Below, piece by piece: positions 28,019 through 36,576 of a stretch of 64,000 nt of DNA. The position numbers were made by a program, and so were the translations under genes. Under the pieces are notes generated by a model. It ran no database searches, was not told where the DNA came from, and saw only the letters and a program-made list of their open reading frames with translations. Numbering within the stretch: the stretch's first letter is position 1; every line of letters starts with the position of its first letter. Source of the stretch: Candidatus Scybalocola faecigallinarum (lineage in GTDB: Bacteria > Bacillota > Clostridia > Lachnospirales > Lachnospiraceae); contig DVIT01000016.1 in the NCBI GenBank assembly GCA_018711005.1, positions 37,445-101,444 of the forward strand, read 5' to 3'.

Positions 28019-30430
28019 ATGGCAAAACCATATAATCACAAAGCCATTGAAAAAAAATGGCGTGACCACTGGGAAAAGTACCCGGTAAATGTTAATGATG
28101 GTAAAAAACCAAAATATTACTGTCTGGATATGTTCCCATATCCGTCAGGCAACGGCCTTCATGTTGGACACTGGAGAGGCTATGTTATCTCCGATGTATG
28201 GAGCCGCTATAAAATGCTTAACGGCTACTATGTGATCCATCCTATGGGCTGGGACGCTTTCGGCCTTCCTGCTGAAAACTATGCCATTAAAATGGGCGTT
28301 CATCCTGAAAAATCCACAGCAGAGAACGTGGCGAATATTAAGCGTCAGATCCAGGAGATCGCTGCTGTGTATGACTGGGATATGGAAGTTAATACAACAG
28401 ATCCTAATTTTTACAAATGGACACAGTGGATCTTTGTTAAAATGTTTAAAGCCGGTCTGGCTTATGAGAAAGAGATGCCGATTAACTGGTGTCCGTCCTG
28501 TAAGACAGGCCTTGCCAATGAGGAAGTTGTCAACGGCAAGTGCGAGCGGTGCGGCGCAGATGTAACAAAGAAAAACCTGAAACAGTGGATGCTTAAGATC
28601 ACAAAATATGCGGATCGTCTGTTAAATGACCTGGATAAGCTGGATTGGCCGGCAAAGGTTAAAAAGATGCAGACCGACTGGATCGGCAAATCCTATGGTG
28701 CTGAAATCGATTTTGCTGTAGACGGACGGGATGAAAAGATCACTGTGTACACAACACGCCCGGATACCCTTTACGGCGCAACCTTTATGGTACTGGCACC
28801 GGAGCATGCTCTGGCGAAATCTCTGGCAACCGATGAAACACGCCAGGCTGTAGAGGATTATATTTATCAGACATCCTTAAAATCCTCTGTAGACCGTCTC
28901 CAGGATAAGGAAAAGACCGGCGTATTTACAGGAAGCTATGCCATCAATCCGTTGAATAATGCCAAGGTTCCTATCTGGCTGTCCGATTATGTACTGGCAG
29001 ATTATGGTACCGGCGCGATCATGTGCGTACCTGCCCATGATGACCGTGACTTTGAATTTGCAACAAAATTCAATATTCCCATTATCCAGGTTATTTCCCC
29101 GGATGGCAAGGAAAATCCAAACCTGACCCAGGCTTATACAGAGTCCGGTATTGTCATTAATTCCGGCGAGTGGACCGGCATGGATTCTGCTGTATTAAAG
29201 AAAGAAGCGCCTGAAATTATTGAAAAGCGGGGCATTGGTAAAAAGACGACCAACTATAAGCTCCGTGACTGGGTATTCTCCCGTCAGCGTTACTGGGGCG
29301 AGCCTATTCCTATCGTTCATTGTCCAAAATGCGGATGTGTGCCTGTTCCGGAAGATCAGCTTCCGCTTCTCCTTCCTGAGGTCGAAAGCTATCAGCCTAC
29401 CGGCACCGGCGAGTCTCCGTTAGCAGCTATTGACGAATGGGTCAACACTACATGCCCATGCTGCGGCGGCCCGGCAAAGAGAGAAACCAATACCATGCCT
29501 CAGTGGGCAGGTTCTTCCTGGTATTTCCTGCGGTATGTGGATAATAAAAATGATAAAGAGCTTGTATCCAGAGAAAAGGCAGATAAGTACCTTCCGGTAG
29601 ATATGTATATCGGAGGTGTGGAGCATGCGGTGCTTCATCTGCTGTATTCCAGATTTTATACAAAGTTCCTGTATGATATTGGCGTGATCGACTTTGATGA
29701 GCCATTTATCAAACTGTTTAACCAGGGTATGATCACTGGAAAGAACGGTATTAAGATGAGTAAGTCTAAAGGCAATGTTATTTCCCCGGATGATCTTGTA
29801 CGGGATTATGGCTGCGATTCCTTAAGACTTTACGAACTGTTCGTAGGTCCGCCGGAACTGGATTCTGAGTGGGACGACCGGGGCATTGAAGGTGTTTACC
29901 GGTTCATTAACCGTTACTGGAACATGGTTATGGACAACAAGGATAAAGACGCTGCTCCTACAAAGAACATGCTTAAGCTGCGTCATAAGATGATCTATGA
30001 TATTTCCACACGTTTGGAGCAGTTCAGCCTGAACACTGTTATTTCCGGATTTATGGAATATACCAACAAGCTCACTGATCTGGCCAAGAAAGAGGGCGGC
30101 ATTGATAAGGAAACGCTGGAAACTGCAGCCATCCTTATTGCACCATTTGCACCGCACCTTGGCGAGGAACTGTGGGAACAGCTTGGACATGAAAACAGCG
30201 TCTTTGACAACCAGTGGCCAAGCGCTGACGAGGAAGCTATGAAGGACGACGAAGTAAACGTAGCCGTTCAGATCAATGGCAAGGTTCGCGCCGTTATCCA
30301 GCTTCCGGCAGATATTTCCAAAGAGGACGCCCTTGCCGCAGGTAAGGAAGCTGTCGCTGCCAAGCTGACCGGCAACATTGTCAAAGAAATTTATGTTCCG
30401 GGTAAGATCATTAATATTGTTATGAAATAA
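28019..30430 (+). CDS. leuS: Leucyl-tRNA synthetase
   Basis: 803 residues. Class I synthetase charging tRNA-Leu. HIGH motif as HVGHWRGY in PYPSGNGLHVGH near residue 48, KMSKS motif in IKMSKSKGNVISPDD near 580, an editing domain between about 220 and 415 and a C-terminal beta domain. AGAAAGGA before the ATG at 28019 supports that start. Controlled by the T-box upstream. Confidence 0.97.
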   Translation: MAKPYNHKAIEKKWRDHWEKYPVNVNDGKKPKYYCLDMFPYPSGNGLHVGHWRGYVISDVWSRYKMLNGYYVIHPMGWDAFGLPAENYAIKMGVHPEKSTAENVANIKRQIQEIAAVYDWDMEVNTTDPNFYKWTQWIFVKMFKAGLAYEKEMPINWCPSCKTGLANEEVVNGKCERCGADVTKKNLKQWMLKITKYADRLLNDLDKLDWPAKVKKMQTDWIGKSYGAEIDFAVDGRDEKITVYTTRPDTLYGATFMVLAPEHALAKSLATDETRQAVEDYIYQTSLKSSVDRLQDKEKTGVFTGSYAINPLNNAKVPIWLSDYVLADYGTGAIMCVPAHDDRDFEFATKFNIPIIQVISPDGKENPNLTQAYTESGIVINSGEWTGMDSAVLKKEAPEIIEKRGIGKKTTNYKLRDWVFSRQRYWGEPIPIVHCPKCGCVPVPEDQLPLLLPEVESYQPTGTGESPLAAIDEWVNTTCPCCGGPAKRETNTMPQWAGSSWYFLRYVDNKNDKELVSREKADKYLPVDMYIGGVEHAVLHLLYSRFYTKFLYDIGVIDFDEPFIKLFNQGMITGKNGIKMSKSKGNVISPDDLVRDYGCDSLRLYELFVGPPELDSEWDDRGIEGVYRFINRYWNMVMDNKDKDAAPTKNMLKLRHKMIYDISTRLEQFSLNTVISGFMEYTNKLTDLAKKEGGIDKETLETAAILIAPFAPHLGEELWEQLGHENSVFDNQWPSADEEAMKDDEVNVAVQINGKVRAVIQLPADISKEDALAAGKEAVAAKLTGNIVKEIYVPGKIINIVMK

Positions 30431-30442
30431 TATAGCGTAGAG

Positions 30443-30486
30443 AAAATGGTGCAGATAGTGGAAACATTGTCTGCACCATTTTTTGT
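30443..30486 (+). terminator. leuS terminator
   Basis: Thirteen-base arms AAAATGGTGCAGA/TCTGCACCATTTT with a 14-nt loop, followed by TTGTTTT. Confidence 0.9.
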
Positions 30487-30518
30487 TTTCTGAATTTGAA
30501 ATAGACGCTAAAATGATA

Positions 30519-30547
30519 TGGATAACGTTTACTAAATATGCTACAAT
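30519..30547 (+). promoter_or_regulatory. Candidate promoter and cre-like site before the ESCRT-like gene cluster
   Basis: TACAAT at 30542-30547 with TGGATA 17 bp upstream (a weak -35). GGATAACGTTTACT at 30520-30533 fits the CcpA cre consensus apart from the two end bases and overlaps the -35 region. The next gene starts at 30589. No clear internal terminator with a T-run was found in the following 22 kb. Confidence 0.45.
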
Positions 30548-30588
30548 AATGGGGAAAAATTTGTTGTTTTTTTATAAGGACGGATGTT

Positions 30589-32502
30589 ATGAGTAAGTTT
30601 GATGCGGGGGATGGATTGTGCCATTTGGTCTTTGCCAATGATGATGATGTATATTATCTGAAAAGTTTATTAAAATTGAATCTGCGCCAGTATTTGTATT
30701 ATAAATTGAAGGAAAAAGGATATGAGGGAATTTACTTTTTATCTGGAGAAGATGGAAAATATTTTCTTACCTTTGGAGATATTTTTTCTCAGACAGTCTA
30801 TGAACGTTATGAGCAACGCTCGGCAGGTCAAAAACTGAAGAACTGGCTGTGGGGAAAAGAACAACAGGAGGATTGTTCGGGACGTTCTCTTCCGGTCAGT
30901 GATTTTATGCTCCTTCTCAGACGTGTGCTGCGGATGATGAAAGGAGAGCGGAAGCTGGCTTTTGTCTTCCAGATTGAGACATTTTTCGGCCTGTCAGATT
31001 ATCCGGAACTGATTGAAGATTTTTGCCAGGCCGGGCAGGCCAATTACAACCGGGGGCATATCCTGCTTATCCAGGCATCGGTAATGGCAGGGGGCAGCCG
31101 AAGATTTTTTACGGATTCTCAAGGGGTTTTTCAGTCCTCTCTTTTTCCTGAGATCCGTATGATTTTTAGTGAACATAAAAACGTACGAATTTATGAGAAG
31201 CTGGGTGAAGTCATGGGACAGAGAATCAGTTTCCTGAACACTCTGGAACGGGAAGCGATCCGCAGGATGGTACGGCATTTTCTCCTGGAGCAGGGAACTG
31301 CTGCGGTTTGCTTCTGGACGAAGGCAGAGGATTATACGGATGTGATATGGGGTTGGTATCATTCGGCTCAGTACCGGGACGAGGCAGGCCCTATTTTTCC
31401 GGAAAACGCGAAACGAATGATGCGTGTAATCCAGACAGGGCTTTCTGATAAAAAAGTATTTTTGAAAATGGATCGGGAGATTGACCGATTGCGCAGACTG
31501 GCAGGAGAACAGATTCCTTTAAGTCAGTGGATCAGCCAGAACTGTCTGATTGATTCCTGGCAGCGTCTGATTTATGAAGATAATGTGCTGCTCACCCGGC
31601 TGGATGGAATGGCAATTCCCCTTTCGTGGCGGCAGATTGGAGGAAGCTGGATGCGGATACTGGGACAAATCCGGGAAGAATTGAAAAAGCCAAGTACTAT
31701 GGTCCAGGATCCCGGGGAAGAATCCTATGTTTTTGAATGTATGGAACATGTGAGTCAGGCCTGTGCCAGAGAAGATTTTCTGACTATGGAGAAAGCTTTG
31801 GAAGCGCTTAACTATGGCATATGCGGGCGTTTCATCTCTCAGCAGACGGAAGATGGAGAGGCCGCAAGACGGGAATTATACCGTTCCATCATTAAAGTAT
31901 CAGAAAAATTATATGAGATAACCGGTTTTTACGAGGAGGACAGCAGGAAAATCAGTGCCTATCGGGTTCGGATGGATGCTTGTATTCAGGCGGTTCATGA
32001 CTATGAGCGGGATCATGGCCTGGAGGGAATGGATTATAGCCAATATGCCCAGGGGAAGCGGGGCAGTATTTCCCCACAGCTGCATAGTCTGGCCGCGAAA
32101 AAAACAGAAGCGCTTAACTTGCGGGATGCCATCCGCAGCGGGGAACATCTCCAGACACAGAAAGAGATGCTGATGGCCCGGTGCAGAGAGAATATCCAGA
32201 AGATGGAAATGGCCATCAGCAATATTGCTGTGGGCGGGATGGATAATTTAAAGGAAAATATGGTATATGTGGCTAAACTGGTGGAGCGCACAGCGGTAGA
32301 TAACAATATGATGATGTCAGAGCTGGCGGAGGCTTCCCGGGAAGTCCGATTTACCATGGAAGAAGCCTCAGAAATGTACTCAGAAGAAAATGAGGCAAAT
32401 CTGGCAGAGATTGAGCGGGAATTTGAAGAACTGCTTTCCGAGGAAAATTCCGAACAGGGGGAGAATAATAGAAAAGGCGGTATTGATCAATGGTTAAATT
32501 AG
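30589..32502 (+). CDS. Large protein with NTPase-like N-terminus and helical, acidic C-terminal tail; first gene of the ESCRT-like cluster
   Basis: 637 residues, no family recognised. Residues 1-170 look like a nucleotide-binding fold that has lost its P-loop: an opening strand (HLVFANDDDVYYLKSLL), a Walker-B-like strand RKLAFVFQIE at 121-130, then HILLIQAS. The middle is helical. The last 130 residues (from about 505) form long helices rich in Met, Glu and Arg that turn strongly acidic (EREFEELLSEENSEQ). This basic-to-acidic layout is also seen in the small ESCRT-III-like proteins downstream. No signal peptide or membrane segment. The Hsp70-like gene overlaps its end by 13 bases, implying coupled translation. 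Confidence 0.7.
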   Translation: MSKFDAGDGLCHLVFANDDDVYYLKSLLKLNLRQYLYYKLKEKGYEGIYFLSGEDGKYFLTFGDIFSQTVYERYEQRSAGQKLKNWLWGKEQQEDCSGRSLPVSDFMLLLRRVLRMMKGERKLAFVFQIETFFGLSDYPELIEDFCQAGQANYNRGHILLIQASVMAGGSRRFFTDSQGVFQSSLFPEIRMIFSEHKNVRIYEKLGEVMGQRISFLNTLEREAIRRMVRHFLLEQGTAAVCFWTKAEDYTDVIWGWYHSAQYRDEAGPIFPENAKRMMRVIQTGLSDKKVFLKMDREIDRLRRLAGEQIPLSQWISQNCLIDSWQRLIYEDNVLLTRLDGMAIPLSWRQIGGSWMRILGQIREELKKPSTMVQDPGEESYVFECMEHVSQACAREDFLTMEKALEALNYGICGRFISQQTEDGEAARRELYRSIIKVSEKLYEITGFYEEDSRKISAYRVRMDACIQAVHDYERDHGLEGMDYSQYAQGKRGSISPQLHSLAAKKTEALNLRDAIRSGEHLQTQKEMLMARCRENIQKMEMAISNIAVGGMDNLKENMVYVAKLVERTAVDNNMMMSELAEASREVRFTMEEASEMYSEENEANLAEIEREFEELLSEENSEQGENNRKGGIDQWLN

Positions 32503-34184
32503 GCATGGATTTTGGCAGTACATATACGATTGTCTCTGTATTTCGCGAGGATACAGGAATCCTGGAAGTGTTATCACTGGGAGAGGGGCTGCCTCCAAAT
32601 ATTCCCTCTGTGGTGGCAAAGGGAAAAGGGGAGGTATTCATTGGCTTTTCTGCTAAAAATAAGACCGGAAAAAAAGGCTATACCGTCTATAAGGCATTTA
32701 AAATGCTGTTGGCAGTGACAGATCCCGGTAAACTGGCAGAACGGGGCTACGATGAGGAAAATAATCCGGAAGAAATAACTCGTATTTTCATTGAGGGCGT
32801 TTTAAGCCAGGTCCTGGAATCTCTTCATGAGACCAAAATTGATAAGTTAGTGGTAGGCGTTCCGGAAATCTGGAACAGCAGTCTGGAAACCCTGGGCGGA
32901 AAAGCTATGCTGCGGGATATTTGTAAAAGCCTGGACTTTGTAGATCCGGACGGGGTAAAGGTTGTCAGTGAACCTGCAGCGGCAAGCGCTTACTTTGCCC
33001 ATAATTATGCGCTGAATACAAAGCAGAATTTTGAGGGCTGCATCCTGCTGGTAGATTACGGCGGCGGCACGTTGGACATTACACTGAGTAAAGTGATGAC
33101 CTCCGATGATGAGAACGGCGTTAATTCTATGGAGCTGAAAGTGTTGGAAAGGAAAGGCGCCGGAGAAAATGAAGAAGGGCGTGTGGGGGAAGCCGGTATT
33201 GTCTATATGGAGACAGTAATGGACTGGGCAATCCGCCGATCCGGTCTGACTGACGGCGAGGCGCCGGAATATGACGGCAAATTCTATCGGGCCGTGGATG
33301 ACCTGGAGATGGAGCTGCAGACCAGCATGAAGCGGATACAAAATGTATTTGAAGAATATGGATTGGATTATCTTGACGAGCTGAATGAGGAGGAATTTGC
33401 CGAGATTGAATATGGCCGTGAGGATGTTTCAGTTTCTTTCGGGCTTTTGCTGGAAGTTTACAATCAAGTGATATGGGGCGTTTTTGACCGGAAGATGGAC
33501 GAAATCATGAATTATATGGATGAAAATAATATTCGGTACATGGATGGAAGCCGGAATGATTTTAAGATTGCTTTGGTAGGTGGATTTGGAAATTTTTATT
33601 TGGTAAGAAAACAGATTCAGGATAAATTCAAGCTGGGCCATAACGATAAACGACAGGAAAGCATTATTGCAGATAAGTCAGGCTGTGAGCGGGCAGTGTC
33701 TCTGGGAGCGGCTTTGCTGGCAGCGGATGTGATCGGCATCCGGAGTACCGCGGATTTCTCCATTGGTATGTGGGCTTATGATATTGATAAGCGGATTTGC
33801 ATGAACTATGCTATTCGTTATAAACAGGAAATTGAGGTAAATAAAGTTTACTATGCCAGAAGCAGCATCGATGGGGAAGTTTTTGTCATCCAGGCAATTT
33901 CCGGCGGTTTTGATAAGTTTCTGATCAACCTGGGATCCGATGATAAATTGGCTAATTTTGGCCTATTGAAAGAAAAGTTTGCTAAAAAACTTTCAAATGT
34001 GGTGACAAATCAGTATCACACAGCTGTTGTGGGATTCTCTTTGGATCCTTCCAATGTGGTCAGCGTCCATGTGCGGGATTATGATCTGATGAAGGGAAGA
34101 ATCAGCGATGATGATCATGTCATAGAACTGACAAAGTTTAATGATCTGTTTGAGGTGGCCACAGTAGGGCCGCTGCCGAGATAA
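32490..34184 (+). CDS. Divergent Hsp70/actin-fold ATPase
   Basis: 564 residues. All nucleotide-binding elements of the Hsp70 fold are present: phosphate-1 GMDFGSTYT at 5-13, EPAAAS at 161-166, phosphate-2 VDYGGGTLDI at 188-197, and the adenosine motif VGGFGN at 363-368, so ATP hydrolysis is likely. The last 140 residues do not resemble the DnaK substrate domain and lids. They contain a beta-rich segment (FVIQAISGGFDKFLIN), so the client-binding mode is probably specific to this system. No J-domain or GrpE gene is in the cluster; a J-domain protein is encoded 23 kb upstream. Confidence 0.82.
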   Translation: MVKLGMDFGSTYTIVSVFREDTGILEVLSLGEGLPPNIPSVVAKGKGEVFIGFSAKNKTGKKGYTVYKAFKMLLAVTDPGKLAERGYDEENNPEEITRIFIEGVLSQVLESLHETKIDKLVVGVPEIWNSSLETLGGKAMLRDICKSLDFVDPDGVKVVSEPAAASAYFAHNYALNTKQNFEGCILLVDYGGGTLDITLSKVMTSDDENGVNSMELKVLERKGAGENEEGRVGEAGIVYMETVMDWAIRRSGLTDGEAPEYDGKFYRAVDDLEMELQTSMKRIQNVFEEYGLDYLDELNEEEFAEIEYGREDVSVSFGLLLEVYNQVIWGVFDRKMDEIMNYMDENNIRYMDGSRNDFKIALVGGFGNFYLVRKQIQDKFKLGHNDKRQESIIADKSGCERAVSLGAALLAADVIGIRSTADFSIGMWAYDIDKRICMNYAIRYKQEIEVNKVYYARSSIDGEVFVIQAISGGFDKFLINLGSDDKLANFGLLKEKFAKKLSNVVTNQYHTAVVGFSLDPSNVVSVHVRDYDLMKGRISDDDHVIELTKFNDLFEVATVGPLPR

Positions 34185-34199
34185 AGGATGGTGGACCAT

Positions 34200-35555
34200 A
34201 TGAGATTCAGCAGAGTTGCGACAACAATGGAAGCAATGGAAAAAAAACAGCTAGTGACGTTAAATGATGCACTGAATTTATTCCAGGATTTGTGCGAGGA
34301 TATTAAGGATGACCAAAATGTGACGGCAGATCGGCTGCCTGCAGGGGACGAGGATGAGGCGGTAACCCGGTTGGCCTGGATGTGCCGTACGATTGTGCGG
34401 ATGGCCGGTCAGCTGCCTGTGGAGAGCATTGACCGGGATAGGATGCAGCGGTTAGAAAAGGTCGAAGAAAATGTTGCCCGGATCAGTGAGCAGCTGGAAG
34501 GGGTGTCGGCAGGACTCATAACCTTGAAAGGGAAGGAAGAACAGCTGCGAACTACAGAGTCGCAGTTGGAAGAAGCGTTAAGGAAAGATAAGGCGCTGAA
34601 GGAGGAATGTGACCGGCTGGAAGCAGTTATCAGGGAGTACCGGGAGATGAAGGCTCCTGATCTCCGGACAAGAAAGGAACGGCTGGCACAGGAAAAAGCA
34701 ACGTTGCTGTCGGAATATGACGCCCTGCTGAACCAGTGCGATCAGCAGGAAGAGGATAATACCGCGTACCGTGATAAAATCTGTGAACAGAAAGCACGGT
34801 GTGAGACTTTGAAAAATACCTTTGCCCAGATGAAGGAAAACCTTGAAAAATTGGAAGAAAAATATCAGCAGCAGCAGGAACGTTATCAGGAACTGAAAGA
34901 CCAGCTGCAGCGTACAGATACCAGCAGACGCAGTCTGGTAGAGCAGATCGAAAATCTGGAACAGAGCTTGAGCCGTACAGATATGGAGAGTCTGCGCCAA
35001 CTGCTTGGGGAACGGACCATAGAGGTTCAGGCGAGGGAGCAGGAACAAAAACAGATGGAGGATGAGATCCGTCAGAAGGAAGAAGCTCTGGAACGTTTGA
35101 AAGAGACACTTGGAGAAAAAAATAAGCGGGCTCAGGAAATCACATGGGCGTCAGAAGCTGAGGAAAAGAAGGCCCGGACATCTTTGGAACTGCTGGAAAC
35201 CAGGATGAGGGAGGCAGAAGCCAGAAAACAGGAGCTTTTGTCACAGACCGTTTTGCAAGAAAAAGAAGCAGAACAGCTGGAGGAATGGTTCCGGGGACTG
35301 GAAGCTGAAAACTACAAGGATCGGCTGAAAAACAGTCAGGAACGCTTAAAGATTCTGAAAACAGCCCAGGAGAACCTGGAAGATGATCTGCAATATCTCC
35401 AGGGGCTGGCCGGAAAAGACGCAGAAGACAAACTGAGGGAATATCGTGAGTATTTCAGGGATTCTATAGAAAAGATCGCGAATGAGTTAGACCAGTATCA
35501 GAAATCGTATTTGATTGTGACAAATATTTTTGAAAATGGAGGAAATGGGCTATGA
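34200..35555 (+). CDS. Long coiled-coil protein
   Basis: 451 residues. After about 75 residues with a helical start (AMEKKQLVTLNDALNLFQDL), the protein is an almost continuous coiled coil to residue about 440, rich in Glu, Lys, Gln and Leu heptads (for example KEEQLRTTESQLEEALRKD). No membrane segment. It resembles structural coiled-coil proteins only in composition. The ATG at 34200 is chosen because AAAGGATGGTGG lies just upstream, whereas an ATG at 34188 sits within it. The next gene overlaps by four bases. Probably a scaffold or spacer for the complex. Confidence 0.75.
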   Translation: MRFSRVATTMEAMEKKQLVTLNDALNLFQDLCEDIKDDQNVTADRLPAGDEDEAVTRLAWMCRTIVRMAGQLPVESIDRDRMQRLEKVEENVARISEQLEGVSAGLITLKGKEEQLRTTESQLEEALRKDKALKEECDRLEAVIREYREMKAPDLRTRKERLAQEKATLLSEYDALLNQCDQQEEDNTAYRDKICEQKARCETLKNTFAQMKENLEKLEEKYQQQQERYQELKDQLQRTDTSRRSLVEQIENLEQSLSRTDMESLRQLLGERTIEVQAREQEQKQMEDEIRQKEEALERLKETLGEKNKRAQEITWASEAEEKKARTSLELLETRMREAEARKQELLSQTVLQEKEAEQLEEWFRGLEAENYKDRLKNSQERLKILKTAQENLEDDLQYLQGLAGKDAEDKLREYREYFRDSIEKIANELDQYQKSYLIVTNIFENGGNGL

Positions 35556-36079
35556 AATGTAACGCGTGCCAGGGAGAAATCAGCGATGGAAGGGCAAAAT
35601 GCCCGTTATGCGGTTTTCCAGTAATTCAAATGGTGGGAAATAATGAGGCGGAGATTGAAAATATCCGAAAGATGGGCCGTGATTATCTGCGGCAAAAGTT
35701 GGAGGGGATATCCATCGGCATCATGGCCTATGGATATGTGATGGGTGACGATGGGCTGCAGCTGGACCAGACGGAAGAAGTGGAAGTGGCAAAAGCAGAT
35801 GATCTTGAGATGGAGAAAGCCGTTTGGCTGGATCAGGATTTTCAGCGGCTGGATGAGGATGGGGAAGTGACCATCCATGTTTTCGCCAGAAAAAATGATA
35901 AGGTTAAAACATGGGAACTGCCAGCGCGGCTGCCAAAGATTACCGGCATGTGTCATATCGGCATAGAACTGAAAGCAGGAATGAAGGCGGAAATGCTGCT
36001 GGGAGACAGCTCCAGCTATACAGAGTCGGAAGACTTCCCGTTAGGGGAGCTTATTGGAGAGGCTGGAGGCGAGGCATAA
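35552..36079 (+). CDS. Zinc-ribbon protein with beta-rich domain
   Basis: 175 residues. The N-terminus is a four-Cys zinc ribbon (CNACQGEISDGRAKCPLCG). The rest alternates short strands and acidic turns and ends LGELIGEAGGEA; no known fold identified. No membrane segment. The ATG overlaps the end of the coiled-coil gene (ATGA). The small membrane protein gene follows three bases after its stop, which suggests the two are made together and may form a membrane-side adaptor. Confidence 0.72.
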   Translation: MKCNACQGEISDGRAKCPLCGFPVIQMVGNNEAEIENIRKMGRDYLRQKLEGISIGIMAYGYVMGDDGLQLDQTEEVEVAKADDLEMEKAVWLDQDFQRLDEDGEVTIHVFARKNDKVKTWELPARLPKITGMCHIGIELKAGMKAEMLLGDSSSYTESEDFPLGELIGEAGGEA

Positions 36080-36082
36080 AAG

Positions 36083-36556
36083 ATGGCGAGAAGGAAACAA
36101 GATCAAAAAAGAAATCCATTGGATGTGAATTTAAATCTCAGTTCTTTAGACAGCCCTTTTCGAACCATATCAAATATCAGCGCCGCTGCCGGAGTATTGG
36201 CTACGCTTTTTTGTATCGGCGGAGTAGTGATCTGGTTTTACGTTCTTGGGAGAAGCGGTGAAATTAGCCATAAGATCCTGGTGGTAGAAATCGTGGTGTC
36301 CCTGATTTTGCTGGCGCTGAACATTTTTGGTATTTGCCGGATCGGTTATGATGGTTTCTTAAAAAGTGCGGCAGCCACCGGGGTCATTCATGTGGTGCTG
36401 ACTACTATAGGGTTTTATCTGGCTGGTCTGGAGCTGATGGATGGAGCTATGAGATTTGCCATTTACCTGGGGATTGCCGCATTGATGGCGGTATTGCCAA
36501 CAATGGTAATCTCTGTAATCATGTGGGGAATTATGGCTTTATTTGGAGATGAATAA
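36083..36556 (+). CDS. Small four-helix membrane protein of the cluster
   Basis: 157 residues. A basic N-terminus (MARRKQDQKRNP) is followed by four membrane segments at about 33-55 (ISAAAGVLATLFCIGGVVIW), 65-85, 95-115 and 122-152, ending in a short acidic tail. The positive N-terminus places it inside. It is the only integral membrane protein in the cluster, so it is the best candidate for the membrane anchor of the ESCRT-like and Hsp70-like components. No family recognised. Confidence 0.72.
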   Translation: MARRKQDQKRNPLDVNLNLSSLDSPFRTISNISAAAGVLATLFCIGGVVIWFYVLGRSGEISHKILVVEIVVSLILLALNIFGICRIGYDGFLKSAAATGVIHVVLTTIGFYLAGLELMDGAMRFAIYLGIAALMAVLPTMVISVIMWGIMALFGDE

Positions 36557-36576
36557 GAAGAGAAGGAGATACAGAT

